IMG/VR virus record: IMGVR_UViG_3300042560_001229
Span: 1 to 64,000 of that record
DNA from: a virus
DNA: 64,000 nt
Strand: one strand, 5' to 3'
A model generated the notes under the pieces. That model did no database searches, was not told where the DNA came from, and saw only the letters and a list, made by a program, of their open reading frames with translations. A program made the position numbers and the translations under genes. The first letter of the stretch is position 1. Each line of letters starts with the position of its first letter. Below are positions 7,450 to 15,355 of the stretch, one piece after another.

Positions 7450-7800
7450 ATGAATCCAACGGCCATACATGCCATCCGTGAACTGCGAGCACTGGCCGCG
7501 CAACGTGCCAACACCGCAGCAAGCATCTTTCGCATCTTCCGAACCGTGTCGGTAGTGTTCGGCATCATCAGCGTCGTCTATCTGCATCTGATTATTCTGA
7601 TGCTTCCAAGTTGGTGGGCCTTCCCCTCTTTTCTGCTCTGGCTGTTCCTTTACCCCATCTGCCCCGGCCTGTGGGTGGAGGCGCGCATACGGCGGGACAA
7701 GTGGATGCGGATGCGGCAGGACTGTTTGGACGCAGCCACGGATATTGAGAAAGACTGGACACAGGACAACGAAGACCATGATTACGATTACAATGAGTGA
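7450..7800 (+). CDS. Membrane protein with two TM segments
   Basis: Encodes 116 residues. Hydrophobic spans are at about 30-52 (VSVVFGIISVVYLHLIILML) and 54-75 (WAFPSFLLWLFLYPICPGLW). The tail is charged and acidic (DNEDHDYDYNE). It is likely an inner-membrane protein with both ends in the cytoplasm. Holin function is possible, but it lies far from the lysis genes. Confidence 0.6.
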   Translation: MNPTAIHAIRELRALAAQRANTAASIFRIFRTVSVVFGIISVVYLHLIILMLPSWWAFPSFLLWLFLYPICPGLWVEARIRRDKWMRMRQDCLDAATDIEKDWTQDNEDHDYDYNE

Positions 7801-8056
7801 ACCGATTTACATTCTGCGAAAAAGGGACTGTGCGCTGTTTGTGCCTTCCGCCAAGGATGGGAAGGCGACCCTGCCTTCGATGTTTGCCACCCGCGACAGT
7901 CACGGCAACTTCTACTTCCGCCAGATCGTCTGGCAACCCCGGCGCTGGTGGCAGCTTCGCGGACGCTGGGTGGAAAACGGGGAAACTTGGACAGTGGCCG
8001 ATGTGGACGGCTGGGAAGTCCTGATCGGTGAAGACCTGCGGAGGTTTGAACGATGA
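7793..8056 (+). CDS. Hypothetical Trp-rich protein
   Basis: Encodes 87 residues if started at the ATG overlapping the previous stop (ATGAGTGA); an in-frame ATG at 7778 would add MITIT. The core is rich in aromatics (FYFRQIVWQPRRWWQLRGRW). It ends EDLRRFER, a weak relative of the basic tail seen elsewhere. No family recognised. Confidence 0.5.
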   Translation: MSEPIYILRKRDCALFVPSAKDGKATLPSMFATRDSHGNFYFRQIVWQPRRWWQLRGRWVENGETWTVADVDGWEVLIGEDLRRFER

Positions 8057-8367
8057 CTGAGCACGGAGCCTGCATTCGCTGCCACCGCCCCGCCGTGTGG
8101 GTCTGCTACCATCGCAAGGACACCAAGACAGTGGTGGCCCGCCTGTGTCACGGGCACCGGCAATTCGCGCCCAAGAGAACGACGATGGAGAAACTGACTC
8201 CACTCCCACCCGAACCCGATCTGGAGGAGCGTCCCACGCCCGAGGAAATCGTCCATCAGGAAATCGAGCGATGCTTGGCGGAAATAAACGCCAATCGTCT
8301 CCCACCCATCCAACCCCAAGCCCCTCGTCCTCCGACGAATCCACCAGCCTCCTATGAGCAACACTGA
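8053..8367 (+). CDS. Hypothetical zinc-finger-like, proline-rich protein
   Basis: Encodes 104 residues. The N-terminal CIRCHRPAVWVCYH, then LCHGH, offers four or more metal ligands. The remainder is acidic and proline-rich (PLPPEPDLEERPTPEE, PPIQPQAPRPPTNPP) and probably unstructured. Its 3' end overlaps the next gene by 14 bases. Confidence 0.5.
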   Translation: MTEHGACIRCHRPAVWVCYHRKDTKTVVARLCHGHRQFAPKRTTMEKLTPLPPEPDLEERPTPEEIVHQEIERCLAEINANRLPPIQPQAPRPPTNPPASYEQH

Positions 8368-8554
8368 CCAGCTTCACGATGAATCACCCATGCCGTTTGG
8401 CAAGTATAAGGGAACCCCTATGCAGGATGTGCCCGCCTCCTACCTTCACTGGCTGTGGACGAATGGGGTGAAAAGCGAGAACAGTCCGGTGGCCAATTAC
8501 ATCCGCAATAACATTGTCTCGCTGCAACAGGAACACCCTGACGGCATCTGGTGA
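8354..8554 (+). CDS. DUF3820-like protein
   Basis: Encodes 66 residues with MPFGKYKGTPMQDVPASYLH followed by WLWTNG, the hallmark of the DUF3820 family, common in phages and bacteria and often next to nuclease or recombination genes. The biochemical role is not established. The 14-base overlap with the upstream gene implies coupled translation. It ends the P4 operon. Confidence 0.8.
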   Translation: MSNTDQLHDESPMPFGKYKGTPMQDVPASYLHWLWTNGVKSENSPVANYIRNNIVSLQQEHPDGIW

Positions 8555-8559
8555 GCCGG

Positions 8560-8620
8560 TTTGCAACTGTTGCAAAATTCTCTGTTTGACCACGAAACGG
8601 TTCTAAGCCAAGCTCCCGAC
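8560..8620 (+). promoter_or_regulatory. Palindrome plus leaderless-type promoter P5
   Basis: TTTGCAAC-T-GTTGCAAA is centred at 8568. The -35 TTGACC is at 8586 with ACGAAACGGT, and the -10 CAAGCT is at 8609-8614. The predicted start is 8621, the A of the ATG. Confidence 0.75.
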
Positions 8621-8830
8621 ATGCACTGCCAGCACTGCCAACGAGACATGACCATTTGCATCTGCGACGATGCCGACGCCCGCCTTGAGAATCTGGCGAA
8701 ATGCCCCAACCTCGACCCTGCGTGGATTGCCCGCATTCAAGCCCAGCGGTTCTTGGGCAGATTTCAGATCGCGGCTGACCGCGAGAGGGCCAAAGCCGAA
8801 ACCCAAAAGATCGAACCTCCGAAACCATGA
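8621..8830 (+). CDS. Hypothetical small Cys-rich protein
   Basis: Encodes 69 residues, starting MHCQHCQRDMTICICDD, a likely metal-binding N-terminus, followed by a helical region. The ATG coincides with the predicted start of P5 transcription. ATGA overlap with the next small gene. Confidence 0.5.
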   Translation: MHCQHCQRDMTICICDDADARLENLAKCPNLDPAWIARIQAQRFLGRFQIAADRERAKAETQKIEPPKP

Positions 8831-8949
8831 AAGGCCCGATACTGAAAGCGGCACTGATCGCCGCAGCCGTCACCACCCTTATATGGGGCTTGGCTATTGC
8901 AGTCGCCCTTTTGCTGGCGTGCAGATGCACCCCTGACCCTTGGCCCTGA
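8827..8949 (+). CDS. Small membrane peptide
   Basis: Encodes 40 residues. Almost the whole peptide is one hydrophobic span (KAALIAAAVTTLIWGLAIAV, then ALLLACRC). The LLAC sequence could serve as a weak lipobox. Coupled to the upstream gene by ATGA. Too short to assign. Confidence 0.4.
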   Translation: MKGPILKAALIAAAVTTLIWGLAIAVALLLACRCTPDPWP

Positions 8950-8960
8950 ACCACGAAACT

Positions 8961-9320
8961 ATGAGCACACCCTACCTAGACAACGAGCAGGAATTTCCTG
9001 ACCGCCTCAACGAGATGCGCGACATCATTCACCAATGGGCCAAGGACAAGGGCTGGTGGGACAAACCGAGGAACAAGTTCGAGTTGATCGCGCTGATGCA
9101 CTCCGAGTTGAGCGAGGCGGTGGAGTATCTCCGAAAGAAGGAGCATCCCGCGATGGATGACAAGGTGCCCGAGTTGACCGGAGAGGCGGCAGAGATGGCC
9201 GACACGATCATCCGCATCCTCGATTACTGCGGTGCCTACGGCATTGACATCGGCAACGCCATCCGGCTGAAACACGCCTTCAACCAAAGCCGCCCCTATC
9301 GGCACGGAAAACTCGCCTGA
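8961..9320 (+). CDS. MazG-like nucleotide pyrophosphohydrolase
   Basis: Encodes 119 residues. The all-alpha NTP pyrophosphatase signature is present: ELIALMHSELSEAVEYLRK gives the first ExxE pair, and GEAAEMADTIIRILDYCG gives the second E..D pair. Such phage enzymes hydrolyse (d)NTPs or alarmones to NMP and pyrophosphate. The ATG at 8961 is preferred over upstream starts because the homologous region begins soon after it. Confidence 0.8.
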   Translation: MSTPYLDNEQEFPDRLNEMRDIIHQWAKDKGWWDKPRNKFELIALMHSELSEAVEYLRKKEHPAMDDKVPELTGEAAEMADTIIRILDYCGAYGIDIGNAIRLKHAFNQSRPYRHGKLA

Positions 9321-9323
9321 TTT

Positions 9324-9545
9324 ATGAGCACCGAAGCAAAAGCAACCGACCAGCCACACCCGGCCCCGCCCCTTGACCCGAACGTGCTGGCGAAAGCCCA
9401 CGCCGATGCCATCACCGCGCTGTGTGGTGCCCTGCCCTCCCTGCTCAACTTTAAGGTAGGCTACGGCAACGACGCGGCTGCGAAGTCGGCGTTCGAGCGT
9501 ATCGAAAATAGCCACCAATACCTGATGAACCTGACCTTCCGATGA
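9324..9545 (+). CDS. Hypothetical small protein
   Basis: Encodes 73 residues and starts three bases after the preceding stop in a TTTATG context. It has a low-complexity Ala/Pro N-terminus followed by a helical region (NVLAKAHADAITALCGAL). ATGA overlap with the coiled-coil gene downstream. Not recognised. Confidence 0.5.
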   Translation: MSTEAKATDQPHPAPPLDPNVLAKAHADAITALCGALPSLLNFKVGYGNDAAAKSAFERIENSHQYLMNLTFR

Positions 9546-10321
9546 ACACGAACGAACTGCTCGACTCCCTTATCAATCGCGCCTTCACCGATGGTGACGA
9601 GAAAACCCGCCTCATGCTGATGTCGGTGCGGGACAGCCTCACGACCGAACGGTATGAGGCCACGGAACTGCTTCCCCAAAAGACACGTCTGGAGGAAGTC
9701 TTGCGCGTGACCAAGAATGCGGTGGAGAGACTCACCGAAGAACGAGACTCCGCGCATAAGTCCTGTTTGGAGGCCAGTCTGCTTGTGGAGGAGTATCGCG
9801 CTGCCTCCCATGATTGGCAGCAAAGGTGGCTGACCACTGACGCCGGGTTTCAGACAATCACGGCACAGGCCGCGAAGTTGCTGACTGAGCGAGATGAGGC
9901 TCTGTGCTGGAAGGAGAAGTTTGAGCAAGCCGAGGCTGACGCCAAAGCCTCCGAAATGATACTCAAGCAGGTCTGCGGGGAGCGTGATGCGTTGAAGGAA
10001 CAGTTGAAGAAGTGGGACACGTATCCGCCTTTCGAGGAATTATGCGGGGCTGAGTTCGAGGGACTGGATTCGGCAACGGATGTGGTGCGTGATCTGAAAG
10101 ACGAACGGGACAGGCTCAAGCAGTCCTTGGAAACCGCCCGCACCATCTACGCCAAGTTTGGGCAGCAGCGGAACAAGGCGGCGGCAAAACGTGATGCTTT
10201 GAAAACCCTGATCGAAGGAACGCTGGTGCCTGTTCTGGAGATGTGCGTCCCACACCCGCAGGCACCGCTGACATCGGAGCAACTGGCCGAAACCATCCTC
10301 AAGGCGAAAGGAGAAGCATGA
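9542..10321 (+). CDS. Coiled-coil protein
   Basis: Encodes 259 residues, dominated by long charged heptad-like helices (TRLEEVLRVTKNAVERLTEE, ERDALKEQLKKW, LKDERDRLKQSLETAR). No catalytic domain or membrane span is seen. Such proteins may be structural, scaffolding or DNA-associated. ATGA overlap with the following gene. Confidence 0.6.
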   Translation: MNTNELLDSLINRAFTDGDEKTRLMLMSVRDSLTTERYEATELLPQKTRLEEVLRVTKNAVERLTEERDSAHKSCLEASLLVEEYRAASHDWQQRWLTTDAGFQTITAQAAKLLTERDEALCWKEKFEQAEADAKASEMILKQVCGERDALKEQLKKWDTYPPFEELCGAEFEGLDSATDVVRDLKDERDRLKQSLETARTIYAKFGQQRNKAAAKRDALKTLIEGTLVPVLEMCVPHPQAPLTSEQLAETILKAKGEA

Positions 10322-10554
10322 CCACTGAGGATGTGCAGGAGATGCTGGACGGCAACGAACTCGTCTCGTGGATGGAGCCGGATGACGGCACCGATGAACC
10401 GATCATTTGGTTCGCGCACGCGAAAGACCTTGTGCTTTGCCAGAAGGAAGTAGCGAAGGCGGTAACGAGGAACCCTGCTTGGGAGTATGACTCGGACAAG
10501 GATGCGCTGGAGGATTTCATCGTCATCCACTGGTGCGAAAGGACATGGCCATGA
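10318..10554 (+). CDS. Hypothetical acidic protein
   Basis: Encodes 78 residues from the ATG overlapping the previous stop, with GAAAGGAGAAGC as ribosome-binding site. It is acidic overall, with two Cys. Not recognised. Confidence 0.5.
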   Translation: MTTEDVQEMLDGNELVSWMEPDDGTDEPIIWFAHAKDLVLCQKEVAKAVTRNPAWEYDSDKDALEDFIVIHWCERTWP

Positions 10555-10818
10555 GCATCCGCGTAGTCCACTGCAAGAGGGAGCCGCATGACATCTACAT
10601 CGGCAGGCCGAGTCCGTGGGGAAAACCCCTTTGAAATCGGCAGGGACGGAACGCGGGAGGAAGTCATTGCCAAGTATCGCACTTGGCTTGGTGAGCAACC
10701 GCACCTGATGAAGCTGCTCCCTACCCTGAGAGGCAAAGTGCTCGGATGCTGGTGCGCCCCGAAAGCCTGTCATGGTGACGTGCTCAAGGAACTGGCCGAG
10801 AGAGGGGAGAAGCCATGA
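10551..10818 (+). CDS. DUF4326 protein split by an apparent +1 frameshift
   Basis: Frame one (10551-10634) encodes MSIRVVHCKREPHDIYIGRP and SPWG, then stops at CTT-TGA. The +1 frame (from about 10630 to 10818) continues PFEIGRDGTREEVIAKYRTW through LRGKVLGCWCAPKACHGDVL. Together they rebuild a full DUF4326 domain, whose core IGRPSxWGNPF spans the break. The tract GGGGAAAACCCCTTTGA has one base too many for a continuous frame. Options are a recent mutation, a sequence error, or programmed +1 shifting at CCC-CTT-TGA. Confidence 0.65.
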
Positions 10819-11276
10819 AAGGATGGACAGCACCGCCAGTGGAAAGAGGGATACCGATTCCGGCTCCATCGAAACCAAGGAAGGGACGACCGCCCAACAC
10901 CCATCCACCATCGCCGTGGATTGCATGGCTGAAAACTTTGGCGGTGGGAGATTCGTTCCCCGTCTATTTCAGCACAGGGAATACGGTGAAGAAGTATCTG
11001 GAGAATCTCGGCATTGCTTACGAGTATCGGTGGGTAGGCGATGGGCAGGGTGGTAGGTTCTGGATTCTCAGCCAGCCTTGGCGCTGTGCGGAACGACCGG
11101 ATGGATTGCACCAGTGGGAACCGAAACCCTTGGAAGGGCTGAACCATTTTCGCTGCTCCGCATGTGGAGTCCCCGGAGTGCTGGACATCCCTGCAAAGCG
11201 CATCGTGCCCACCCTACCCTCCGAGGAACCCGCTCCACTTACCGAGAGGCCCGCCTCGACAGATTCAGCCGCGTAA
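10815..11276 (+). CDS. Hypothetical proline-rich protein
   Basis: Encodes 153 residues. It has a basic, proline-rich N-terminus (PAPSKPRKGRPPNTHPP), a middle with VGDSFPVYFSTGNTVKKYLE and CRCSACG-like cysteines (FRCSACGVPG), and a disordered tail. GAGAAGCC precedes its ATG, which overlaps the DUF4326 stop. Not recognised. Confidence 0.5.
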   Translation: MKGWTAPPVERGIPIPAPSKPRKGRPPNTHPPSPWIAWLKTLAVGDSFPVYFSTGNTVKKYLENLGIAYEYRWVGDGQGGRFWILSQPWRCAERPDGLHQWEPKPLEGLNHFRCSACGVPGVLDIPAKRIVPTLPSEEPAPLTERPASTDSAA

Positions 11277-11284
11277 AAAAGAAC

Positions 11285-11617
11285 ATGAGCAACAAGACGA
11301 ACAGACGCATAGGGAAGTTTCGCATCAACCGCGAAGTCATGGACAACTGGCGGCAGGCAAACGGACTGCTGACCAACGTGTTCGTGCTCCGCTGTGAGTT
11401 CATGGAGGCTGACCGCTGCTTCCACTATGTCGCGCTGTGCGATGAGTTCGAGGAAGTCCAGTTGGGCGAGGAGCCACCTGAGTATGAAGTCATCGTGACC
11501 ACTCACGGAGATGGCAGTCAGACTGACTTTAGGTTTCGGCTGAACGAATTTGCCACAGTTTCAAAACGACTTCGGGCGCTGGACTTCTCGAAAACAGAAG
11601 CTAGGTCTGCTCCATAA
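11285..11617 (+). CDS. Hypothetical protein
   Basis: Encodes 110 residues. It begins MSNKTNRRIGKFRINREVMD and has a central FEEVQLGEEPPEYEVIV segment. A degenerate palindrome (GCCACAGTTTC, centre about 11557) falls in its 3' half. It lies in the same operon as the upstream genes; the gap to the next cassette is short. Confidence 0.55.
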   Translation: MSNKTNRRIGKFRINREVMDNWRQANGLLTNVFVLRCEFMEADRCFHYVALCDEFEEVQLGEEPPEYEVIVTTHGDGSQTDFRFRLNEFATVSKRLRALDFSKTEARSAP

Positions 11618-11642
11618 GGAAGAAAATCCATCGGTGGAAAAC

Positions 11643-11700
11643 TTTGCAACTGTTGCAAATATCGCTTGTCCATGAAGCCGCTCAGAAAGAAGTTTGCGGC
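11643..11700 (+). promoter_or_regulatory. Palindrome plus leaderless-type promoter P6
   Basis: TTTGCAAC-T-GTTGCAAA is centred at 11651. A weaker -35 TTGTCC is at 11666 with ATGAAGCCG, and the -10 GAAGTT is at 11689-11694. The predicted start is 11701, the A of the ATG. Confidence 0.65.
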
Positions 11701-12033
11701 ATGAAAACGATGAAACTAATTCTGCTCGCAACCATGATGCTCACCGGCACGTTGTTTGCGGAACCCGACACGAGTGCAGCAGCCGACTGCCGGAAAATGC
11801 TGGCCGACCTGAATCAAGCGTCCCGCTCCCTAGCCAGTCCTGCGGAGAAGGCGACGATCATTCAGCAAATGCACAAGTCGGCCAAGCTCGCCTCCTACAA
11901 GGTTCCGTCTGCCAATCATTCCGCTCGCAAGATGCTGTGGGACGTTACCCTTGAATGCGGAAATGGTATGCGCTGGAATCCGGCAAAGGTGAAGTCCATG
12001 CTGGAAAGTGCCGTGCTGGAGTTGGAGAAGTGA
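11701..12033 (+). CDS. Secreted (signal-peptide) hypothetical protein
   Basis: Encodes 110 residues. The N-terminus MKTMKLILLATMMLTGTLFA has the basic, hydrophobic and small-residue regions of a Sec signal peptide, with cleavage likely after LFA. The mature part (about 90 residues) is helical with two cysteines that could form a disulfide. A periplasmic role, such as superinfection exclusion, is possible but only inferred. It has its own promoter, P6. Confidence 0.6.
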   Translation: MKTMKLILLATMMLTGTLFAEPDTSAAADCRKMLADLNQASRSLASPAEKATIIQQMHKSAKLASYKVPSANHSARKMLWDVTLECGNGMRWNPAKVKSMLESAVLELEK

Positions 12034-12042
12034 AATGAGGAC

Positions 12043-12081
12043 TTGCACAACGAATCGGGGCTGTGCATAGTCGGCACCGAT
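12043..12081 (+). promoter_or_regulatory. Leaderless-type promoter P7 (divergent copy)
   Basis: TTGCAC at 12043 is followed by AACGAATCGG; the -10 CATAGT is at 12066-12071. The predicted start is about 12078 and the ATG is at 12082. No palindrome lies nearby. It would drive the glycosyl island. Confidence 0.55.
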
Positions 12082-12834
12082 ATGACCAAATCACGCACGC
12101 GCAGTAAGGGCGGCAAGCCAGCCCTCAGCACCGAAGCACCGAAACTCCCCAAGACGATTGCGGAGATTACGATTGAGAGAAAGCAACTCACGGAGTTGCG
12201 GCCTCACCCCAAGAATCCGCGCACCCACCCCGAGCGGGGAACGGCGGAGTATGAGACGTTGAAGGCGTCTTTGGAGTATGACTACTTCGACCCGATGGTT
12301 TGGAATAAGCGCAACGGGATGCTCGTCTCCGGTCACTTCCGCCGACGCATCCTGCTCGACATGAGCTACACCGCTGCGGATGTCGTGGTGGTGGACTACG
12401 ACGAGAACACTCATTTGGCGAGGATGCTGGCGGCGAACAAGGGGTTGGGAAAGGTGAACAAGGCGCAGCAGAAAACCCTGTTTCAAGATTTGCTGGATGC
12501 GAGTGCGAAGATGGAGTTGTCGGGGTTCACGGACAAGGAGTGGGGCAAGTTCATTGATGCGGCTGGGGAATCGCTGGAGGGGCCGCAACCTGACTACCCC
12601 ATTGCTCCCATCCTCGGTGAGAAGCACGACTACGTGATCGTCTATACGGCGAACGAGACTGATCGAGCCTTCCTCCATTCCCTGCTAGGCATTCGCCAAG
12701 AGCGCAGCTACAAGAGCACCAGCATTGGTTTAGGGCGGGTGGTTACTTTTGAGCGGTTTGTTGCGGAGTTGGTAAAGAACAAGGAATCCTTGAACGCGCA
12801 GAGTCTTGTCTCCGGTAACTACCAGCCTGAGTAG
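12082..12834 (+). CDS. ParB-like nuclease-domain protein
   Basis: Encodes 250 residues. The N-terminal 120 residues match a ParB/Srx-type domain: LTELRPHPKNPRTHPE, then YDYFDPMVWNKRNGMLVSGH, then RRRILLDM. The C-terminal half (HDYVIVYTANETDRAFLHSL, then SYKSTSIGLGRVV) occurs in phage ParB-like proteins without a clear HTH. Here it heads an operon with two glycosyltransferases and two UDP-galactopyranose mutases. It might act in DNA modification, or bind the dispersed palindromes like ParB on parS. Both are inference. Confidence 0.75.
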   Translation: MTKSRTRSKGGKPALSTEAPKLPKTIAEITIERKQLTELRPHPKNPRTHPERGTAEYETLKASLEYDYFDPMVWNKRNGMLVSGHFRRRILLDMSYTAADVVVVDYDENTHLARMLAANKGLGKVNKAQQKTLFQDLLDASAKMELSGFTDKEWGKFIDAAGESLEGPQPDYPIAPILGEKHDYVIVYTANETDRAFLHSLLGIRQERSYKSTSIGLGRVVTFERFVAELVKNKESLNAQSLVSGNYQPE

Positions 12835-12835
12835 C

Positions 12836-13579
12836 ATGAGAGTTCAAGTTGTTATACCTTCGTTTAGGCGAGCGAAGCTGTGTTTGTCTCATCGTCTGTT
12901 TTCCGATGCGTTAGTGTGCATACCTGATGATGAGGACTACGCGGAATATCTGGCTAGCGGTTTCACGAAAAAGCAGTTGCTTGTCCATTCGTCCAAGATG
13001 ATTGGGATAGCCCCGAAGCGGAACTGGATTCTGCAACAGTTTCAAAATGAGCCTGTGTTCATGGTTGACGACGACATGGAATCTTTTCATCGGGTTTATG
13101 GCAAACTCGGACAGACATCCAAGATAAAGGAAGTTGGGGCCGCGCAGGAGGTAATTAACAACCTAGCTCAGATGACTCATGATATGGGTGCCTTCATGTT
13201 CGGGCTTGGATGCTTTCCAGACCCCAAGCTGTTTGGCGTGGACAAGCCGTTTGCCATTACAGGGTTTATCCCCGGTGCAGCTATGGGTCTGCTTCCCGGT
13301 CACGGACTTAGTTTTGATACGCAGTTCCTACTACGGGACGACTTTGATATTTGCTGCATGAATGCCTTTAGGCACCGCATCTGTCTAAAGGAGAACCGCT
13401 TCACGTTCAGCACGGTTGAGATGTATAAGCGAGCCGGTGGTCAGGCGACTTACCGAACAGGCACCGTTGACGGTTCGTGCATTGAACGTCTTATCCTCAA
13501 GTATGGGAGTGATGTGATTATGCGGTCTGGCGTGATGGAAGGGCCGGTGGAGAAAATAAAGATGGTGCTCCCCTATTGA
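12836..13579 (+). CDS. Glycosyltransferase, TAGT-like, copy 1
   Basis: Encodes 247 residues. VQVVIPSFRRAKL at the N-terminus, KRNWILQQF at about 61 and VFMVDDDMESFHR with a DDD motif at about 75-80 fit a GT-A glycosyltransferase. The pattern resembles the phage TET-associated glycosyltransferase (TAGT) family, which decorates modified DNA bases, though this rests on memory of motifs. It is a paralog of the next gene. It contains a palindrome-like site (13030-13046). The ATG at 12836 is two bases after the ParB-like stop. Confidence 0.65.
   Translation: MRVQVVIPSFRRAKLCLSHRLFSDALVCIPDDEDYAEYLASGFTKKQLLVHSSKMIGIAPKRNWILQQFQNEPVFMVDDDMESFHRVYGKLGQTSKIKEVGAAQEVINNLAQMTHDMGAFMFGLGCFPDPKLFGVDKPFAITGFIPGAAMGLLPGHGLSFDTQFLLRDDFDICCMNAFRHRICLKENRFTFSTVEMYKRAGGQATYRTGTVDGSCIERLILKYGSDVIMRSGVMEGPVEKIKMVLPY
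13030..13046 (+). repeat. Intragenic palindrome variant
   Basis: CTGCAACAGTTTCAAAA is centred at 13038. It is the reverse orientation of the GAAAC-T-GTTGC variant and is read in frame as LQQFQ. Confidence 0.5.
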
Positions 13580-13580
13580 T

Positions 13581-14345
13581 ATGCCCGAAGTCCGCGTCAT
13601 CATTCCATCGTTCCGTCGCAGTCAGTTGATTTACTCTCATAGGGTCTTGGAGGATTACATCGTGTGCATCCCTGAGTCCGATTATGCCGACTACGTGGCC
13701 GTGGGGATTCCGAAGAAACGAATTGTCTGTCACCCGAACACAGTGATCGGGTTGTGCCCGAAGCGGAATTGGATTTTCGACAACCTCGAAAACGGCAAAC
13801 CGTTCCTATCGCTGGACGATGACATCCACGGCATGATGCGGACGTTCACGCCAGCCGGTGTGACGACGCTGTTGGACAGCAAGGTGGCCGTCCATGAAAT
13901 CATTGATAACACGGTGAGCATGGCAGAGGAGATTGGGGCGAAGTTCTTTGGCTTTGCGAACAGTGCCGACATTCGCACGATCAATTTCAATGTGCCGTTC
14001 GCCCTTACCGGATTCGTCAACGGATGGAGTATGGGATTCCTGCCGGGGCATGGTCTGCGCCTGCCGGAGAACCTGATTGGCAAGGAGGATTACGAACTGT
14101 CGTTGCAGAACGCTTTTCGACACCGCATCTGCTTCCGCAACAATCGCTATGGGTTCAATGCCGAGGGGACGTTCAAGAACACCGGAGGGTTGGCCGTCTA
14201 TCGAAATAACGAGACGGAGAAGAAGGCCGTGGCCATTCTCCAGCAACGCTATGGGTCGGACGTAGTGCTTGTGGTCAGGCGCACAGGGTTCAAGACACAG
14301 GAGCATGTAGGGTATCAGAAAATTGCCCTCAACCTTCCATTCTGA
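13581..14345 (+). CDS. Glycosyltransferase, TAGT-like, copy 2
   Basis: Encodes 254 residues, paralogous to the preceding gene along its length: VRVIIPSFRRSQLIYSHRVL, CPKRNWIFDNL, PFLSLDDDIHGMMR, ALTGFVNGWSMGFLPGHGL and NAFRHRICF all have counterparts. The conserved DDD suggests metal-dependent sugar transfer from a nucleotide sugar. The likely donor is UDP-galactofuranose made by the adjacent mutases. The acceptor (DNA base, virion protein or host glycan) is not visible. Confidence 0.65.
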   Translation: MPEVRVIIPSFRRSQLIYSHRVLEDYIVCIPESDYADYVAVGIPKKRIVCHPNTVIGLCPKRNWIFDNLENGKPFLSLDDDIHGMMRTFTPAGVTTLLDSKVAVHEIIDNTVSMAEEIGAKFFGFANSADIRTINFNVPFALTGFVNGWSMGFLPGHGLRLPENLIGKEDYELSLQNAFRHRICFRNNRYGFNAEGTFKNTGGLAVYRNNETEKKAVAILQQRYGSDVVLVVRRTGFKTQEHVGYQKIALNLPF

Positions 14346-15355
14346 TGAAGGTGCTGGTTGTAGGCAGTGGAATTAGCGGACTGGTCGCGGCCCGTTTGAT
14401 GCGAGATGCTGGGCATGATGTGGTCGTGCTGGAGACTCGTGAACATATCGGCGGGAACTGCTACGACTACAAGGATGCGCCTACTGGAGTGACGGTTCAC
14501 AAGTATGGCCCGCATTGTCTGCACACCAATTCGGATACGGTGGCTTTGTTCCTCCAACGCTTCGGGAAGTTCAACGATTTCAGTCCAGAAGTGTGGGGAC
14601 GCATAGGGGATGGGCGATTGGTGCCCGTTCCGTTCAACCTGCACGGTGCGGATTTGGTGGGGCCAAAGACACCCGAGGAGATTAGGGACATGATCTTCGT
14701 GGACTACTCTGAGAAGATGTGGGGCAGGCCGTGGGAGCAGATACCGGAGAACATCCGCAAGCGGTTGCCGGTTATGAGGGAAAGCCATGAACTGCGCTTC
14801 CACCAAACCAAGTATGTCGGAGTGCCGGTGGACGGATGGACGAGTCTGCTAAGTGCTATGGCCGAGGGGGTGACTGTCCATCTGAATACTATCTTGGGGG
14901 AATGGATTTCGTGGAGCAGGAATTGGGCAGACCTGACCATTTACACGGGAAAGCTGGATGCGTTTTACGGTTATCGGCACGGCAGGCTCCCTTATCGGAG
15001 TTTGGACATCAAGATTGAGCGCACCACGCGCCAGCGGCATTTCCAGATTAACGAATGCAACAGTTTCAATAAATGGACGCGGGCGTGTGACCAAGGATGG
15101 TGGTATGGGAAGCATGAGGATGCCACCATTGTCACGCGGGAGTATTCAGTTGACCACACACCGGAGAATGAGCCGTATTACCCGATGAGGCCGTTTAGCG
15201 GTGCAACGGAGATGTGGGAGAAGTATGATGCGCTGGCGAAGCATGAGTCGCGGACAGTATTCCTTGGGAGGCTGGCGAACTACACCTACATAGACATGGG
15301 TGTGGCTGTTGGAACGGTGTTGGGAAAAGTTGGGAAAATTACTGGAGTAGCATGA
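14345..15355 (+). CDS. glf: UDP-galactopyranose mutase, copy 1
   Basis: Encodes 336 residues, slightly shorter than typical bacterial Glf (about 370-390). It has an FAD-binding GSGISG motif (KVLVVGSGISGLVAARLM), HIGGNCYDYKD, then TVHKYGPHCLHT, all diagnostic of the family. VDYSEKMWGRPW and YPMRPFSG are also conserved family segments. The enzyme interconverts UDP-galactopyranose and UDP-galactofuranose in the cytoplasm. It is tightly coupled to the glycosyltransferase upstream and to its own paralog downstream. Confidence 0.9.
   Translation: MKVLVVGSGISGLVAARLMRDAGHDVVVLETREHIGGNCYDYKDAPTGVTVHKYGPHCLHTNSDTVALFLQRFGKFNDFSPEVWGRIGDGRLVPVPFNLHGADLVGPKTPEEIRDMIFVDYSEKMWGRPWEQIPENIRKRLPVMRESHELRFHQTKYVGVPVDGWTSLLSAMAEGVTVHLNTILGEWISWSRNWADLTIYTGKLDAFYGYRHGRLPYRSLDIKIERTTRQRHFQINECNSFNKWTRACDQGWWYGKHEDATIVTREYSVDHTPENEPYYPMRPFSGATEMWEKYDALAKHESRTVFLGRLANYTYIDMGVAVGTVLGKVGKITGVA

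Noticed and set aside
11549-11565. Palindrome-like sequence in the gene at 11285
   Set aside because: It has changes in both halves (GCCACAGTTTC), so I did not list it as a separate feature, though it may be a decayed site.
12082-12834. A chromosome-partition ParB with parS-binding HTH
   Set aside because: The N-terminal ParB-like domain is clear, but no HTH or ParA partner is seen here, so a partition role is offered only as one possibility.
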